Assembly: GCF_030719295.1 (NCBI RefSeq)
Contig: NZ_CP120997.1
Coordinates: forward strand, 6,272,001-6,336,000
Reading direction: 5' to 3'
Length of the DNA stretch: 64,000 bases
From: Streptomyces sp. Mut1
GTDB lineage: Bacteria > Actinomycetota > Actinomycetes > Streptomycetales > Streptomycetaceae
The notes below the pieces were generated by a model that made no database searches, had not been told where the DNA came from, and saw only the letters and a list, made by a program, of their open reading frames with translations. The position numbers and the translations under genes are program-made. This document shows, in pieces, positions 35,767 through 43,619 of this stretch; position 1 is the first letter of the stretch, and every line of letters starts with the position of its first letter.

Positions 35767-37896
35767 TTACGCGGGAACGCTCGCCACGCCCCGCGCCAGG
35801 AACTTCTTCCCGTTCACCCGCTCGGAGACGCCCTCGCGGTCCAGGTACGGCGTGATGCCGCCCAGGTGGAAGGGCCAGCCCGCACCGGTGATCAGGCAGA
35901 GGTCGATGTCCTGGGCCTCGGCGACGACGCCCTCGTTCAGCATCAGGCCGATCTCCTGCGCCACCGCGTCCAGGACGCGGTCGCGGACCTGCTCCTCGGA
36001 CAGGACGGTGTCGCCCTGCTTGAGGAGGGCGGCGACCTCCGGGTCCAGCTCCGGCTTGCCGGAGTCATAGACGTAGAAGCCGCGCTTGCCGGCCTTGACC
36101 ACGGCGGCCAGGTTCTGCGAGACGGTGAAGCGCTCCGGGAAGGCGCGGTTCAGGGTCTCCGAGACGTGCAGGCCGATCGCCGGGCCGACCAGCTCCAGGA
36201 GCACCAGCGGGGACATCGGCAGGCCGAGCGGGTCGATGGCCTTCTCCGCGACCTCGACCGGGGTGCCCTCGTCGATGACGTTCTGGATCTCGCCCATGAA
36301 GCGGGTGAGGATGCGGTTGACGACGAACGCCGGGGCGTCCTTCACCAGGACCGCGGTCTTCTTCAGCTTGCGGGCGACACCGAAGGCCGTGGCCAGCGAG
36401 GCGTCGTCGGTCTGCTCGCCGCGCACGATCTCCAGGAGCGGGAGGATCGCGACCGGGTTGAAGAAGTGGAAGCCGACGACCCGCTCCGGGTTCTTCAGCT
36501 TCGACGCCATCTCGGTGACCGAGAGGGACGAGGTGTTGGTGGCGAGGATCGCGTGCGCCGGGGCGACCGCCTCGACCTCGGCGAACACCTGCTGCTTGAC
36601 GCCGATCTCCTCGAAGACCGCCTCGATGATGAAGTCGGCGTCGGAGAAGCCCTCGGCCTTGTCCAGCACACCGGAGACCAGGGCCTTGAGGCGGTTGGCC
36701 TTGTCCTGGTTGATGCGGCCCTTGCCGAGCAGCTTCTCGATCTCGGCGTGGACGTAGCCGACACCCTTGTCGACGCGCTCCTGGTCGATGTCGGTCAGGA
36801 CGACCGGCACCTCCAGGCGGCGCAGGAACAGCAGGGCGAGCTGGCTGGCCATCAGGCCCGCGCCCACCACGCCGACCTTGGTGACCGGGCGGGCCAGGTT
36901 CTTGTCCGGGGCACCGGCCGGGCGCTTGGCGCGCTTCTGGACCAGGTTGAAGGAGTAGATCCCGGCGCGCAGCTCGCCGCCCATGATCAGGTCCGCGAGG
37001 GCCTGGTCCTCGGCGTCGAAGCCGGCGGACAGGTCGCCGTCCTTGGCCGCGGCGATGATCTCCAGCGCGCGGTACGCGGCCGGGGCGGCGCCGTGCACCT
37101 TGGAGTCGGCGATGGCCCTGCCGCGGGCGACGGCCTGGTCCCAGGCGGCACCGCGGTCGACCTCGGGGCGCTCCACCGTGACGGTGCCGTTCAGCACGTC
37201 CGCGGTCCAGAGCAGCGACTGCTCCAGGAAGTCCGCGCCCTCGAAGAGCGCGTCGGCGATGCCGAGCTCGAAGACCTGCTTGCCCTTGAGCTGACGGTTC
37301 TGGTTGAGCGAGTTCTCGATGATCACCGAGACCGCGCGGTCCGCTCCGATCAGGTTGGGGAGCAGCGCGCAGCCGCCCCAGCCGGGGACCAGACCGAGGA
37401 AGACCTCGGGCAGCGAGAACGCGGGCAGTGCCTTGGAGACGGTGCGGTACGAGCAGTGCAGACCGACCTCGACACCGCCGCCCATGGCCGCGCCGTTGTA
37501 GTACGCGAACGTCGGGACCGCGAGGCCGGAGAGGCGGCGGAAGACGTCGTGGCCGCCCTTGCCGATGGCCAGCGCGTCCTTGTGGTCCTTGAGGAGCTCG
37601 ACGCCCTTGAGGTCGGCGCCGACCGCGAAGATGAACGGCTTGCCGGTGATGCCGATGCCGGTGATCGAGCCCTCGGCGGCCTCCTTCTCGACCTGGTCGA
37701 CGGCGGCGTTCAGGTTTGCCAGCGACTGCGGTCCGAAGGTGGTCGGCTTGGTGTGGTCCAGGCCGTTGTCCAGCGTGATGAGGGCGAAGCGCCCGGCGCC
37801 GGCCGGCAGGTCCAGGTGGCGTACGTGCGCCTGGGTGACGACCTCGCCCGGGAACAGCTCGGCCGCACCCTTCAGAAGCTCGGTGGTGGTGCTCAC
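35767..37896 (-). CDS. fadB: Fatty-acid oxidation multifunctional enzyme (enoyl-CoA hydratase / 3-hydroxyacyl-CoA dehydrogenase)
   Basis: 709 residues from GTG 37894-37896, which overlaps the fadA stop (GTGA) and has GGAGG in good position. The N-terminal crotonase domain (about 1-200) shows KPFIFAVGADLKG and MGGGVEVGLHCSYRTVS, then FSLPEVFLGLVPGWGGC, giving the oxyanion hole and catalytic Glu region. The NAD-binding domain begins at KVGVVGAGLMASQLA, followed by GFHFFNPVAILPLLEIVRG and two 3HCDH C-terminal domains. The enzyme hydrates trans-2-enoyl-CoA and oxidises 3-hydroxyacyl-CoA in beta-oxidation. It is in one transcript with the thiolase gene. Confidence 0.93.
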   Translation of the reverse strand: MSTTTELLKGAAELFPGEVVTQAHVRHLDLPAGAGRFALITLDNGLDHTKPTTFGPQSLANLNAAVDQVEKEAAEGSITGIGITGKPFIFAVGADLKGVELLKDHKDALAIGKGGHDVFRRLSGLAVPTFAYYNGAAMGGGVEVGLHCSYRTVSKALPAFSLPEVFLGLVPGWGGCALLPNLIGADRAVSVIIENSLNQNRQLKGKQVFELGIADALFEGADFLEQSLLWTADVLNGTVTVERPEVDRGAAWDQAVARGRAIADSKVHGAAPAAYRALEIIAAAKDGDLSAGFDAEDQALADLIMGGELRAGIYSFNLVQKRAKRPAGAPDKNLARPVTKVGVVGAGLMASQLALLFLRRLEVPVVLTDIDQERVDKGVGYVHAEIEKLLGKGRINQDKANRLKALVSGVLDKAEGFSDADFIIEAVFEEIGVKQQVFAEVEAVAPAHAILATNTSSLSVTEMASKLKNPERVVGFHFFNPVAILPLLEIVRGEQTDDASLATAFGVARKLKKTAVLVKDAPAFVVNRILTRFMGEIQNVIDEGTPVEVAEKAIDPLGLPMSPLVLLELVGPAIGLHVSETLNRAFPERFTVSQNLAAVVKAGKRGFYVYDSGKPELDPEVAALLKQGDTVLSEEQVRDRVLDAVAQEIGLMLNEGVVAEAQDIDLCLITGAGWPFHLGGITPYLDREGVSERVNGKKFLARGVASVPA

Positions 37897-39119
37897 TTGT
37901 CGCCTCCGGCGTTCTCGAAGTGCGGGTTCTCCCAGACGACCGTCGCGCCCATGCCGAAGCCGACGCACATCGTCGTCAGGCCGTAGCGGACCTCGGGCCG
38001 CTCCTCGAACTGGCGGGCCAGCTGCGTCATCAGCCGGACGCCGGAGGAGGCGAGCGGGTGGCCGTAGGCGATCGCGCCGCCGTACTGGTTGACCCGGGCG
38101 TCGTCGTCGGCGATGCCGTAGTGCTCCAGGAAGGCCAGCACCTGTACGGCGAACGCCTCGTTGATCTCGAAGAGGCCGATGTCCGAGATGGACAGGCCGG
38201 CCTTGGCGAGGGCCTTCTCCGTGGCCGGGATCGGGCCGTAGCCCATGACCTCGGGCTCGACGCCCGCGAAGGCGTAGGAGACCAGACGCATCTTGACCGG
38301 GAGGCCCAACTCGCGGGCGACGTCCTCGGCGGCGAGCAGCGAGGCGGTGGCGCCGTCGTTGAGACCCGCGGCGTTACCGGCCGTCACGCGGCCGTGGGCG
38401 CGGAACGGGGTCTTCAGGTTCGCCAGGGACTCCATCGTGGTGCCCGGCCGCATCGGCTCGTCGGCGGTGACCAGGCCCCAGCCCGTCTCACCGGCCTCCG
38501 CGTTGGTGCGGCGTACGGAGACCGGCACCAGGTCCTGCTGGATCTTGCCGTCGGCGTACGCCTTGGCGGCCTTCTCCTGCGAACGCACCGCGTACTCGTC
38601 GGCGCGCTGCTTGGTGATCGTGGGGTACCGGTCGTGCAGGTTCTCCGCGGTCATGCCCATGAACAGGGCGGACTCGTCGACCAGCTTCTCCGACACGAAG
38701 CGCGGGTTCGGGTCGACGCCCTCGCCCATCGGGTGGCGGCCCATGTGCTCGACGCCACCGGCGACCACGACGTCGTACGCGCCGAAGGCGATGGAGCCGG
38801 CCGTCGAGGTGACGGCGGTCAGCGCGCCCGCGCACATGCGGTCGATCGAGTAACCGGGGACGGACTGCGGCAGCCCGGCGAGGATTCCGGCGGTACGGCC
38901 GAGCGTGAGGCCCTGGTCGCCGATCTGCGTGGTCGCGGCGATGGCGACCTCGTCGATCTTCTTGGGGTCCAGGTCCGGGTTGCGGCGCAGCAGCTCCCGG
39001 ATGGCCTTCACGACGAGATCGTCGGCGCGGGTCTCGTGGTAGATGCCCTTCGGGCCCGCCTTGCCGAACGGGGTGCGGACGCCGTCGACGAAGACGACGT
39101 CCCGGATGGTACGAGGCAC
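37893..39119 (-). CDS. fadA: Acetyl-CoA C-acyltransferase (3-ketoacyl-CoA thiolase)
   Basis: 408 residues from ATG 39117-39119. Thiolase motifs are complete: nucleophile Cys in YSIDRMCAGALTAVTS, NEAFAVQ, the His motif GGAIAYGHPLASSG, and the second Cys in GLTTMCVGFGMGA. It cleaves 3-ketoacyl-CoA with CoA in the last step of beta-oxidation and is coupled to fadB by a 4-base overlap. The active-site loop is DRMCAG where many thiolases have DRfCgS or NkvCaS, a small variation within the family. Confidence 0.93.
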   Translation of the reverse strand: MPRTIRDVVFVDGVRTPFGKAGPKGIYHETRADDLVVKAIRELLRRNPDLDPKKIDEVAIAATTQIGDQGLTLGRTAGILAGLPQSVPGYSIDRMCAGALTAVTSTAGSIAFGAYDVVVAGGVEHMGRHPMGEGVDPNPRFVSEKLVDESALFMGMTAENLHDRYPTITKQRADEYAVRSQEKAAKAYADGKIQQDLVPVSVRRTNAEAGETGWGLVTADEPMRPGTTMESLANLKTPFRAHGRVTAGNAAGLNDGATASLLAAEDVARELGLPVKMRLVSYAFAGVEPEVMGYGPIPATEKALAKAGLSISDIGLFEINEAFAVQVLAFLEHYGIADDDARVNQYGGAIAYGHPLASSGVRLMTQLARQFEERPEVRYGLTTMCVGFGMGATVVWENPHFENAGGDK

Positions 39120-39286
39120 GATGGCTCTCCTCCAGGGTGCGGGATGGCACTGCTGCGAGGCACGCCCTGAGGCGCGCCGCTCCGCTCATGCTACTTGCGG
39201 GTAACCAGACTGCCCACCCCCTGTGGCGGGAGCGGCGAAGGTCACATGGGGAAAGTGTCCGCCGTGGGCACCGCCGTACACGGCAA

Positions 39287-39326
39287 ATGGCCCGGACGGA
39301 CTCGTATTCGAGTCCGTCCGGGCCAT
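39287..39326. terminator. Strong hairpin between RNase D-like gene and fadA
   Basis: 18-bp perfect inverted repeat (arm ATGGCCCGGACGGACTCG) with a TATT loop. It lies after the RNase D-like gene on the minus strand and upstream of fadA. The 275-base gap 39120-39394 holds no convincing gene. Confidence 0.85.
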
Positions 39327-39394
39327 CGGGAGTGTGCGCGGAACCTGGCGTGAATACGCCCCTGTCCCATGCGCTTCCAGGGTCCCGTGCGCGA

Positions 39395-40669
39395 TCAGCC
39401 CGGCTGCGTGAGCGCGCGGACCAGCAGCGGGGCCACCTGCTCGATCTGCCAGTGCCGCGCGCCGTACCCGGCCAGCGCCGATTCCACCGTCTCCGGCGTC
39501 GGATTCTTCGGCGGCTCCCAGCACACCCGGCGCACGGTGTCCGGCGTGATCAGGTTCTCCTGCGGCAGGTGCAGGCGCTCCGCGAGCGCGGAGACCGCGG
39601 CGCGGGCGGCCGAGAGCCGGGCGGCGGCCGCCGGGTCCTTGTCGGCCCAGGCGCGCGGCGGCGGCGGACCGGCGAGGGCCTGGCCGGGCTGCGGCAGCTC
39701 CGTGTCCGGCAGCGCCTTGGCCCGGTCGACGGCGGCCTGCCACTGCTCCAGCTGACGCCGCCCCATGCGCGGGCCGAAGCCGGGCAGGGCCGTCAGTGCC
39801 TGGGTGTTCGGCGGCAGCGCGAGGGCGGCCTCGATGATCGCGGCGTCCCCGAGGACCTTGCCGGGCGAGACGTCCCGGCGCCGGGCGACCTGGTCGCGGG
39901 CGGTCCACAGTTCCCGTACCACCGCCATCTGCCGGCGGCGGCGGACCTTGTGCATCCCGGAGGTGCGGCGCCAGGGGTCCTGGCGCGGGGGAGCCGGCGG
40001 CGCCGACGCGATGGCGGCGAACTCCTCCTGCGCCCACTCCAGCTTGCCCTGCCGGTCGAGCTCGTCCTCCAGGGCGTTGCGCAGGTCGATGAGCAGTTCG
40101 ACGTCGAGCGCGGCATACCTCAGCCAGGGCTCGGGCAGCGGGCGGGTGGACCAGTCGACCGCGGAGTGGCCCTTCTCCAGGGAGTAGCCGAGGACGTTCT
40201 CGACCATCGCGCCGAGGCCGACCCGCGGGAACCCGGCCAGCCGCCCGGCCAGCTCGGTGTCGAAGAGCCCGGTCGGCGTCATTCCTATCTCGCGCAGGCA
40301 CGGCAGGTCCTGCGTCGCCGCGTGCAGAATCCACTCGGTGCCGTGCAGCACCTCGCCGAGCCCGGACAGGTCGGGGCAGCCGACGGGGTCGACCAGCGCG
40401 CTGCCCGCGCCGTCACGGCGCAGCTGTACGAGATAGGCGCGCTGCCCGTAGCGGTAGCCGGACGCCCGCTCGGCGTCCACGGCCACCGGCCCGGAGCCCG
40501 CGGCGAAGGCGGCGATCACCCCGGCCAGGGCATCGTCGGAGGCCACCACCGGTGGAATGCCCTCGCGCGGTTCGAGCAAGGGGATCGGCGCCGGGGCGAC
40601 GTCGTCCGGGGGAGCGCCCCCGGTGGTTCGCAGTGAACTGTCTGCTGCGGTCTCTTGGGCGTCGGTCAC
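39395..40669 (-). CDS. RNase D-like 3'-5' exonuclease with HRDC domain
   Basis: 424 residues from GTG 40667-40669. The DEDD exonuclease domain spans about residues 40-215: VAVDAERASGYRYGQRAYLVQLRR (motif I with Asp and Glu), HAATQDLPCLREIG (motif II) and LRYAALDVELLIDLRNAL (motif III with Tyr). An HRDC domain (about 235-320) follows, and a second helical HRDC-like region completes the usual RNase D plan. It should trim 3' ends of stable RNAs in the cytoplasm. It stands alone between two hairpins. Confidence 0.9.
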   Translation of the reverse strand: MTDAQETAADSSLRTTGGAPPDDVAPAPIPLLEPREGIPPVVASDDALAGVIAAFAAGSGPVAVDAERASGYRYGQRAYLVQLRRDGAGSALVDPVGCPDLSGLGEVLHGTEWILHAATQDLPCLREIGMTPTGLFDTELAGRLAGFPRVGLGAMVENVLGYSLEKGHSAVDWSTRPLPEPWLRYAALDVELLIDLRNALEDELDRQGKLEWAQEEFAAIASAPPAPPRQDPWRRTSGMHKVRRRRQMAVVRELWTARDQVARRRDVSPGKVLGDAAIIEAALALPPNTQALTALPGFGPRMGRRQLEQWQAAVDRAKALPDTELPQPGQALAGPPPPRAWADKDPAAAARLSAARAAVSALAERLHLPQENLITPDTVRRVCWEPPKNPTPETVESALAGYGARHWQIEQVAPLLVRALTQPG

Positions 40670-40693
40670 GTGTCAAGGGTATCTGTGTGTGCG

Positions 40694-40731
40694 CGGCGCC
40701 CGCCGACGGAACGTTCCGTCGACGGGCGCCG
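40694..40731. terminator. Terminator between response regulator and RNase D-like gene
   Basis: Inverted repeat of two 19-base arms (left arm begins CGGCGCCCG and runs into GACGGAACG) with no loop beyond the centre and one mismatched pair region. Confidence 0.8.
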
Positions 40732-40784
40732 ATGCGTGTAATCCAGCCGGTTCCGCATTTCTGCACACCGGCGGGGGTGCGGAA

Positions 40785-41447
40785 TCAGTGGATGATGCCC
40801 GTCCGCAGGGCCACGGCGACCATTCCTGCGCGGTCTCCGGTGCCGAGCTTGCGGGCGATGCGGGCGAGGTGGCTCTTGACGGTCAGGGCGGACAGCCCCA
40901 TGGAGACGCCGATGGCCTTGTTGGACTGGCCCTCGGCGACGAGCCGCAGAACCTCCACCTCGCGGCCGGAGAGTTCGCGGTAGCCGCCCGGGTGGCTCGG
41001 GGTGCCGGGGGGCCGGCGGTGCATACGGGCGGCGGTGGCGCCGATGGGGGCGACGCCGGGACGGGCCGGGTGGCCGATATTGGTACGGGTGCCGGTGACG
41101 ACGTAGCCCTTGACGCCGCCCGCGAGGGCGTTGCGCACGGCGCCGATGTCATCGGCGGCGGACAGGGCGAGACCGTTGGGCCAGCCGGCGGCTCGGGTTT
41201 CGGACAGCAGGGTCAGCCCGGAACCGTCGGGCAGATGGACGTCGGCAACGCAGATGTCGCGCGGGTTGCCGACGCGGGGGCGGGCCTCCGCGATGGACGA
41301 CGCCTCGATGACGTCACGTACTCCGAGTGCCCACAGATGGCGGGTGACGGTGGAACGGACGCGCGGGTCGGCCACGACGACCATGGCCGTCGGCTTGTTC
41401 GGGCGGTAGGCGACCAGGCTTGCGGGCTGCTCAAGGAGAACGGACAC
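40785..41447 (-). CDS. Orphan LuxR-type response regulator
   Basis: 220 residues from ATG 41445-41447. The receiver-like domain covers about 18-120 and has the phosphoacceptor Asp69 in CVADVHLPDGSG, the Ser of LALSA and the Lys of VKGYVVTG. The acidic pair at the end of the first strand is reduced to one Asp (VVVADPRVR), so phosphorylation may be weak or absent. A linker rich in Pro and Arg leads to a LuxR helix-turn-helix (ELSGREVEVLRLVAEGQSNKAIGVSMGLSALTVKSHLARIARKLG). No histidine kinase is adjacent. A DNA-binding regulator in the cytoplasm; targets unknown. Confidence 0.88.
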   Translation of the reverse strand: MSVLLEQPASLVAYRPNKPTAMVVVADPRVRSTVTRHLWALGVRDVIEASSIAEARPRVGNPRDICVADVHLPDGSGLTLLSETRAAGWPNGLALSAADDIGAVRNALAGGVKGYVVTGTRTNIGHPARPGVAPIGATAARMHRRPPGTPSHPGGYRELSGREVEVLRLVAEGQSNKAIGVSMGLSALTVKSHLARIARKLGTGDRAGMVAVALRTGIIH

Positions 41448-41756
41448 CAGGCCTCCTGGGGAGTGGCGGGACGGGCCGGCTCGGGGGTGAAGCCGGGGCG
41501 AACCGTGCTTGAAGGGTCATTGACTCCTTCGGCAGCAGACCCCTGCTCCTTTAGGGGAAGATCACGATTGCTGAGTAACAATTCGGGCAAATAGGACGCG
41601 CGATCGATTGTACGAAGAGCGCGGCGATGGCCGAAAGTGATCGTATGACGCGGCGTCACAGGAAACGGGAACGGCCGCGACGTCCCCGGGGACATCGCGG
41701 CACGGGCCATCGAGACCTTCTGGCGGCACCTGCGGTACGGGCCGTCGAGACCCTCT
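41448..41756. other. Non-coding gap upstream of response regulator
   Basis: 309 bases without a gene. The minus strand carries a good -10 hexamer TACAAT (plus-strand 41607-41612), a possible promoter for the regulator, but no strong -35. The stretch 41530-41620 is AT-richer. The right edge carries the first copy of the 35-base duplication that runs into the DUF3000 gene. Confidence 0.45.
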
Positions 41757-41772
41757 TTACGGCACCTGCGGT
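41702..41772. repeat. Tandem duplication overlapping the 3' end of the DUF3000 gene
   Basis: Two adjacent copies, 41702-41736 (35 bases) and 41737-41772 (36 bases), both begin ACGGGCC and end GGCACCTGCGGT. The second contains the stop codon and last codons of the DUF3000 gene; the first lies just past it. Confidence 0.7.
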
Positions 41773-42416
41773 CCGCGCCGCTGGGGCAGCGTCACCACCG
41801 CCGCGTCCTGCGGGCCCGACGGCGGCAGCCCCGCGATCTGGCACAGCAGATCCCCCCACGCCACCAGGTGCGCCGCCGTGTCCGGTACCCCGCCGCGCCC
41901 CTCGCGCGGCGTCCAGGAGGCCCGGATCTCGATCTGGGTCGCGGGACGCCGCGTCTCCAGCGCGCCGAAGTAGTGCGAGCCCGCCATGGTGACCGTGCCG
42001 CCGGCCTCCCCGTAGAACAGTCCACGCGCCTCCAGCGCGCCGGTCAGCCAGGACCAGCACACCTCCGGCAGCAGCGGATCGGCGGCCATCTCCGGCTCCA
42101 GCTCGGCCCGGACCAGCGTCACCAGCCGGAAGGTGCCCTGCCAGGCCTCGTGCCCGGCCGGGTCGTGGAGCAGGACGAGCCGCCCGTCGGCGAGATCCTC
42201 CTCGCCGTCCACGACCGCGGCCTCCAGCGCGTACGCGTGCGGAGCCAGCCTCTTGGGCGGCCGCGTCGGATCCACCTCCAGCTCGGGGCGCAGCCGCGCC
42301 GCGCGCAGCGCGTCCACCGCCGCACGGAACGCGGGCGGGACGGCACCGCCCTCCGCGCCGTCCTCGCCGTCAGCGCCATCGGATTGACCGGAGATGTGTC
42401 CCTGAGCCGCAGCCAT
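41757..42416 (-). CDS. DUF3000 family protein
   Basis: 219 residues from ATG 42414-42416. It is a conserved actinobacterial protein of unknown function (DUF3000), recognised from PPAFRAAVDALRAARLRPEL, APHAYALEAAV, GRLVLLHDPAGHEAWQGTFRLVTLVRAELEPEMAADPLLPEVCWSWL and QIEIRASWTP. No signal peptide or membrane segment is seen, so it is cytoplasmic. It is divergent from hemE with 92 bases between, which suggests a shared regulatory region, an arrangement I recall as common in Streptomyces. Confidence 0.85.
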   Translation of the reverse strand: MAAAQGHISGQSDGADGEDGAEGGAVPPAFRAAVDALRAARLRPELEVDPTRPPKRLAPHAYALEAAVVDGEEDLADGRLVLLHDPAGHEAWQGTFRLVTLVRAELEPEMAADPLLPEVCWSWLTGALEARGLFYGEAGGTVTMAGSHYFGALETRRPATQIEIRASWTPREGRGGVPDTAAHLVAWGDLLCQIAGLPPSGPQDAAVVTLPQRRGPQVP

Positions 42417-42508
42417 GCGGGGAAGAGTAGGCGGAACCGGAGCTTCGCGTGCGGAAGGACACCCGTGCGGGGCCGGGCTCGTTGCGCTTACGTGCGAAGA
42501 TTCGTTCT

Positions 42509-43582
42509 GTGAGTGCCAACGATCGCCCCTCCGGGCAGCAGACGAAGACCTCCGCCACCCACGACTCGGCGTTCCTGAAGGCGTGCCGGCGCGAGCCCGT
42601 GCCGCACACGCCGGTCTGGTTCATGCGTCAGGCGGGACGCTCGCTGCCCGAGTACCTGAAGGTGCGCGAAGGCATCGCGATGCTCGACTCCTGCATGATT
42701 CCGGAGCTGGTCGCCGAGATCACCATGCAGCCCGTCCGCCGCCACAAGGTCGACGCCGCGATCTACTTCAGCGACATCGTCGTCCCGCTCAAGGCGATCG
42801 GCATCGACCTCGACATCAAGCCCGGCATCGGCCCGGTCGTCGCCGAGCCGATCCGCACCCGCGCCGACCTGGCCCGGCTGCGCGACCTCACCCCCGAGGA
42901 CGTCCCGTACGTCACCGAGGCCATCGGCCTGCTCACCGCGGAGCTGGGCGCGACCCCGCTGATCGGCTTCGCGGGCGCGCCGTTCACCCTCGCGAGCTAC
43001 CTCGTGGAGGGCGGCCCGTCCCGCAACCACGAGCACACCAAGGCCATGATGTACGGCGACCCGGAGCTCTGGGCCGACCTGCTCGACCGCCTCGCCGAGA
43101 TCACCGGCGCCTTCCTGGAGGTCCAGATCGAGGCCGGCGCCTCGGCGGTGCAGCTCTTCGACTCCTGGGTGGGCGCCCTGGCCCCCGCCGACTACCGGCG
43201 CTCGGTGCTGCCCGCCTCCGCGAAGGTCTTCGACGCCGTCGCCCGCTACGAGGTCCCGCGCATCCACTTCGGTGTCGGCACCGGTGAACTGCTCGGCCTG
43301 ATGGGCGAGGCCGGGGCGGACGTCGTCGGCGTCGACTGGCGGGTCCCGATGGACGAGGCCGCGCGCCGCGTCGGCCCCGGCAAGGCGCTCCAGGGCAACC
43401 TCGACCCGGCCGTGCTGTTCGCCCCGACCGCCGCGGTGGAGGCCAAGACCCAGGAGGTCCTGGACGCGGCCGCGGGCCTGGAGGGCCACATCTTCAACCT
43501 GGGCCACGGCGTGATGCCGAACATGGACCCGGACGCGCTGACCCGCCTCGTCGAGTACGTCCACACCAGCACCGCCCGCTGA
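42509..43582 (+). CDS. hemE: Uroporphyrinogen decarboxylase
   Basis: 357 residues. GTG 42509 is chosen because it gives the usual length and the conserved core starts soon after; there is no clear ribosome site, so the mRNA may be nearly leaderless. Motifs: PHTPVWFMRQAGRSLPEY (substrate-binding Arg residues), AAIYFSDIVVPLKAIGIDLD with the catalytic Asp, GFAGAPFTLASYLVEGG, GADVVGVDWRVPMDEA and FNLGHGVMPNMDPD with the conserved His. It removes four carboxyl groups from uroporphyrinogen III to give coproporphyrinogen III, in the cytoplasm. hemY and hemQ lie 1.6 kb downstream on the same strand. Confidence 0.95.
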   Translation: MSANDRPSGQQTKTSATHDSAFLKACRREPVPHTPVWFMRQAGRSLPEYLKVREGIAMLDSCMIPELVAEITMQPVRRHKVDAAIYFSDIVVPLKAIGIDLDIKPGIGPVVAEPIRTRADLARLRDLTPEDVPYVTEAIGLLTAELGATPLIGFAGAPFTLASYLVEGGPSRNHEHTKAMMYGDPELWADLLDRLAEITGAFLEVQIEAGASAVQLFDSWVGALAPADYRRSVLPASAKVFDAVARYEVPRIHFGVGTGELLGLMGEAGADVVGVDWRVPMDEAARRVGPGKALQGNLDPAVLFAPTAAVEAKTQEVLDAAAGLEGHIFNLGHGVMPNMDPDALTRLVEYVHTSTAR

Positions 43583-43591
43583 CCGCCCGGG

Positions 43592-43619
43592 GGCGGGCGC
43601 CGCTCAGGCGGTGCCCGCC
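43592..43619. terminator. Possible bidirectional hairpin
   Basis: 11-base arms (GGCGGGCGCCG) with one mismatch and a 6-base loop. It overlaps the stop codon of the minus-strand oxidoreductase gene and follows hemE. Confidence 0.5.

Noticed and set aside
39186..39411. Short mirrored frames starting MARTDS on both strands between fadA and the RNase D-like gene
   Set aside because: Both begin in the two arms of one terminator hairpin, which explains their similarity. Neither has a ribosome site or conserved content.
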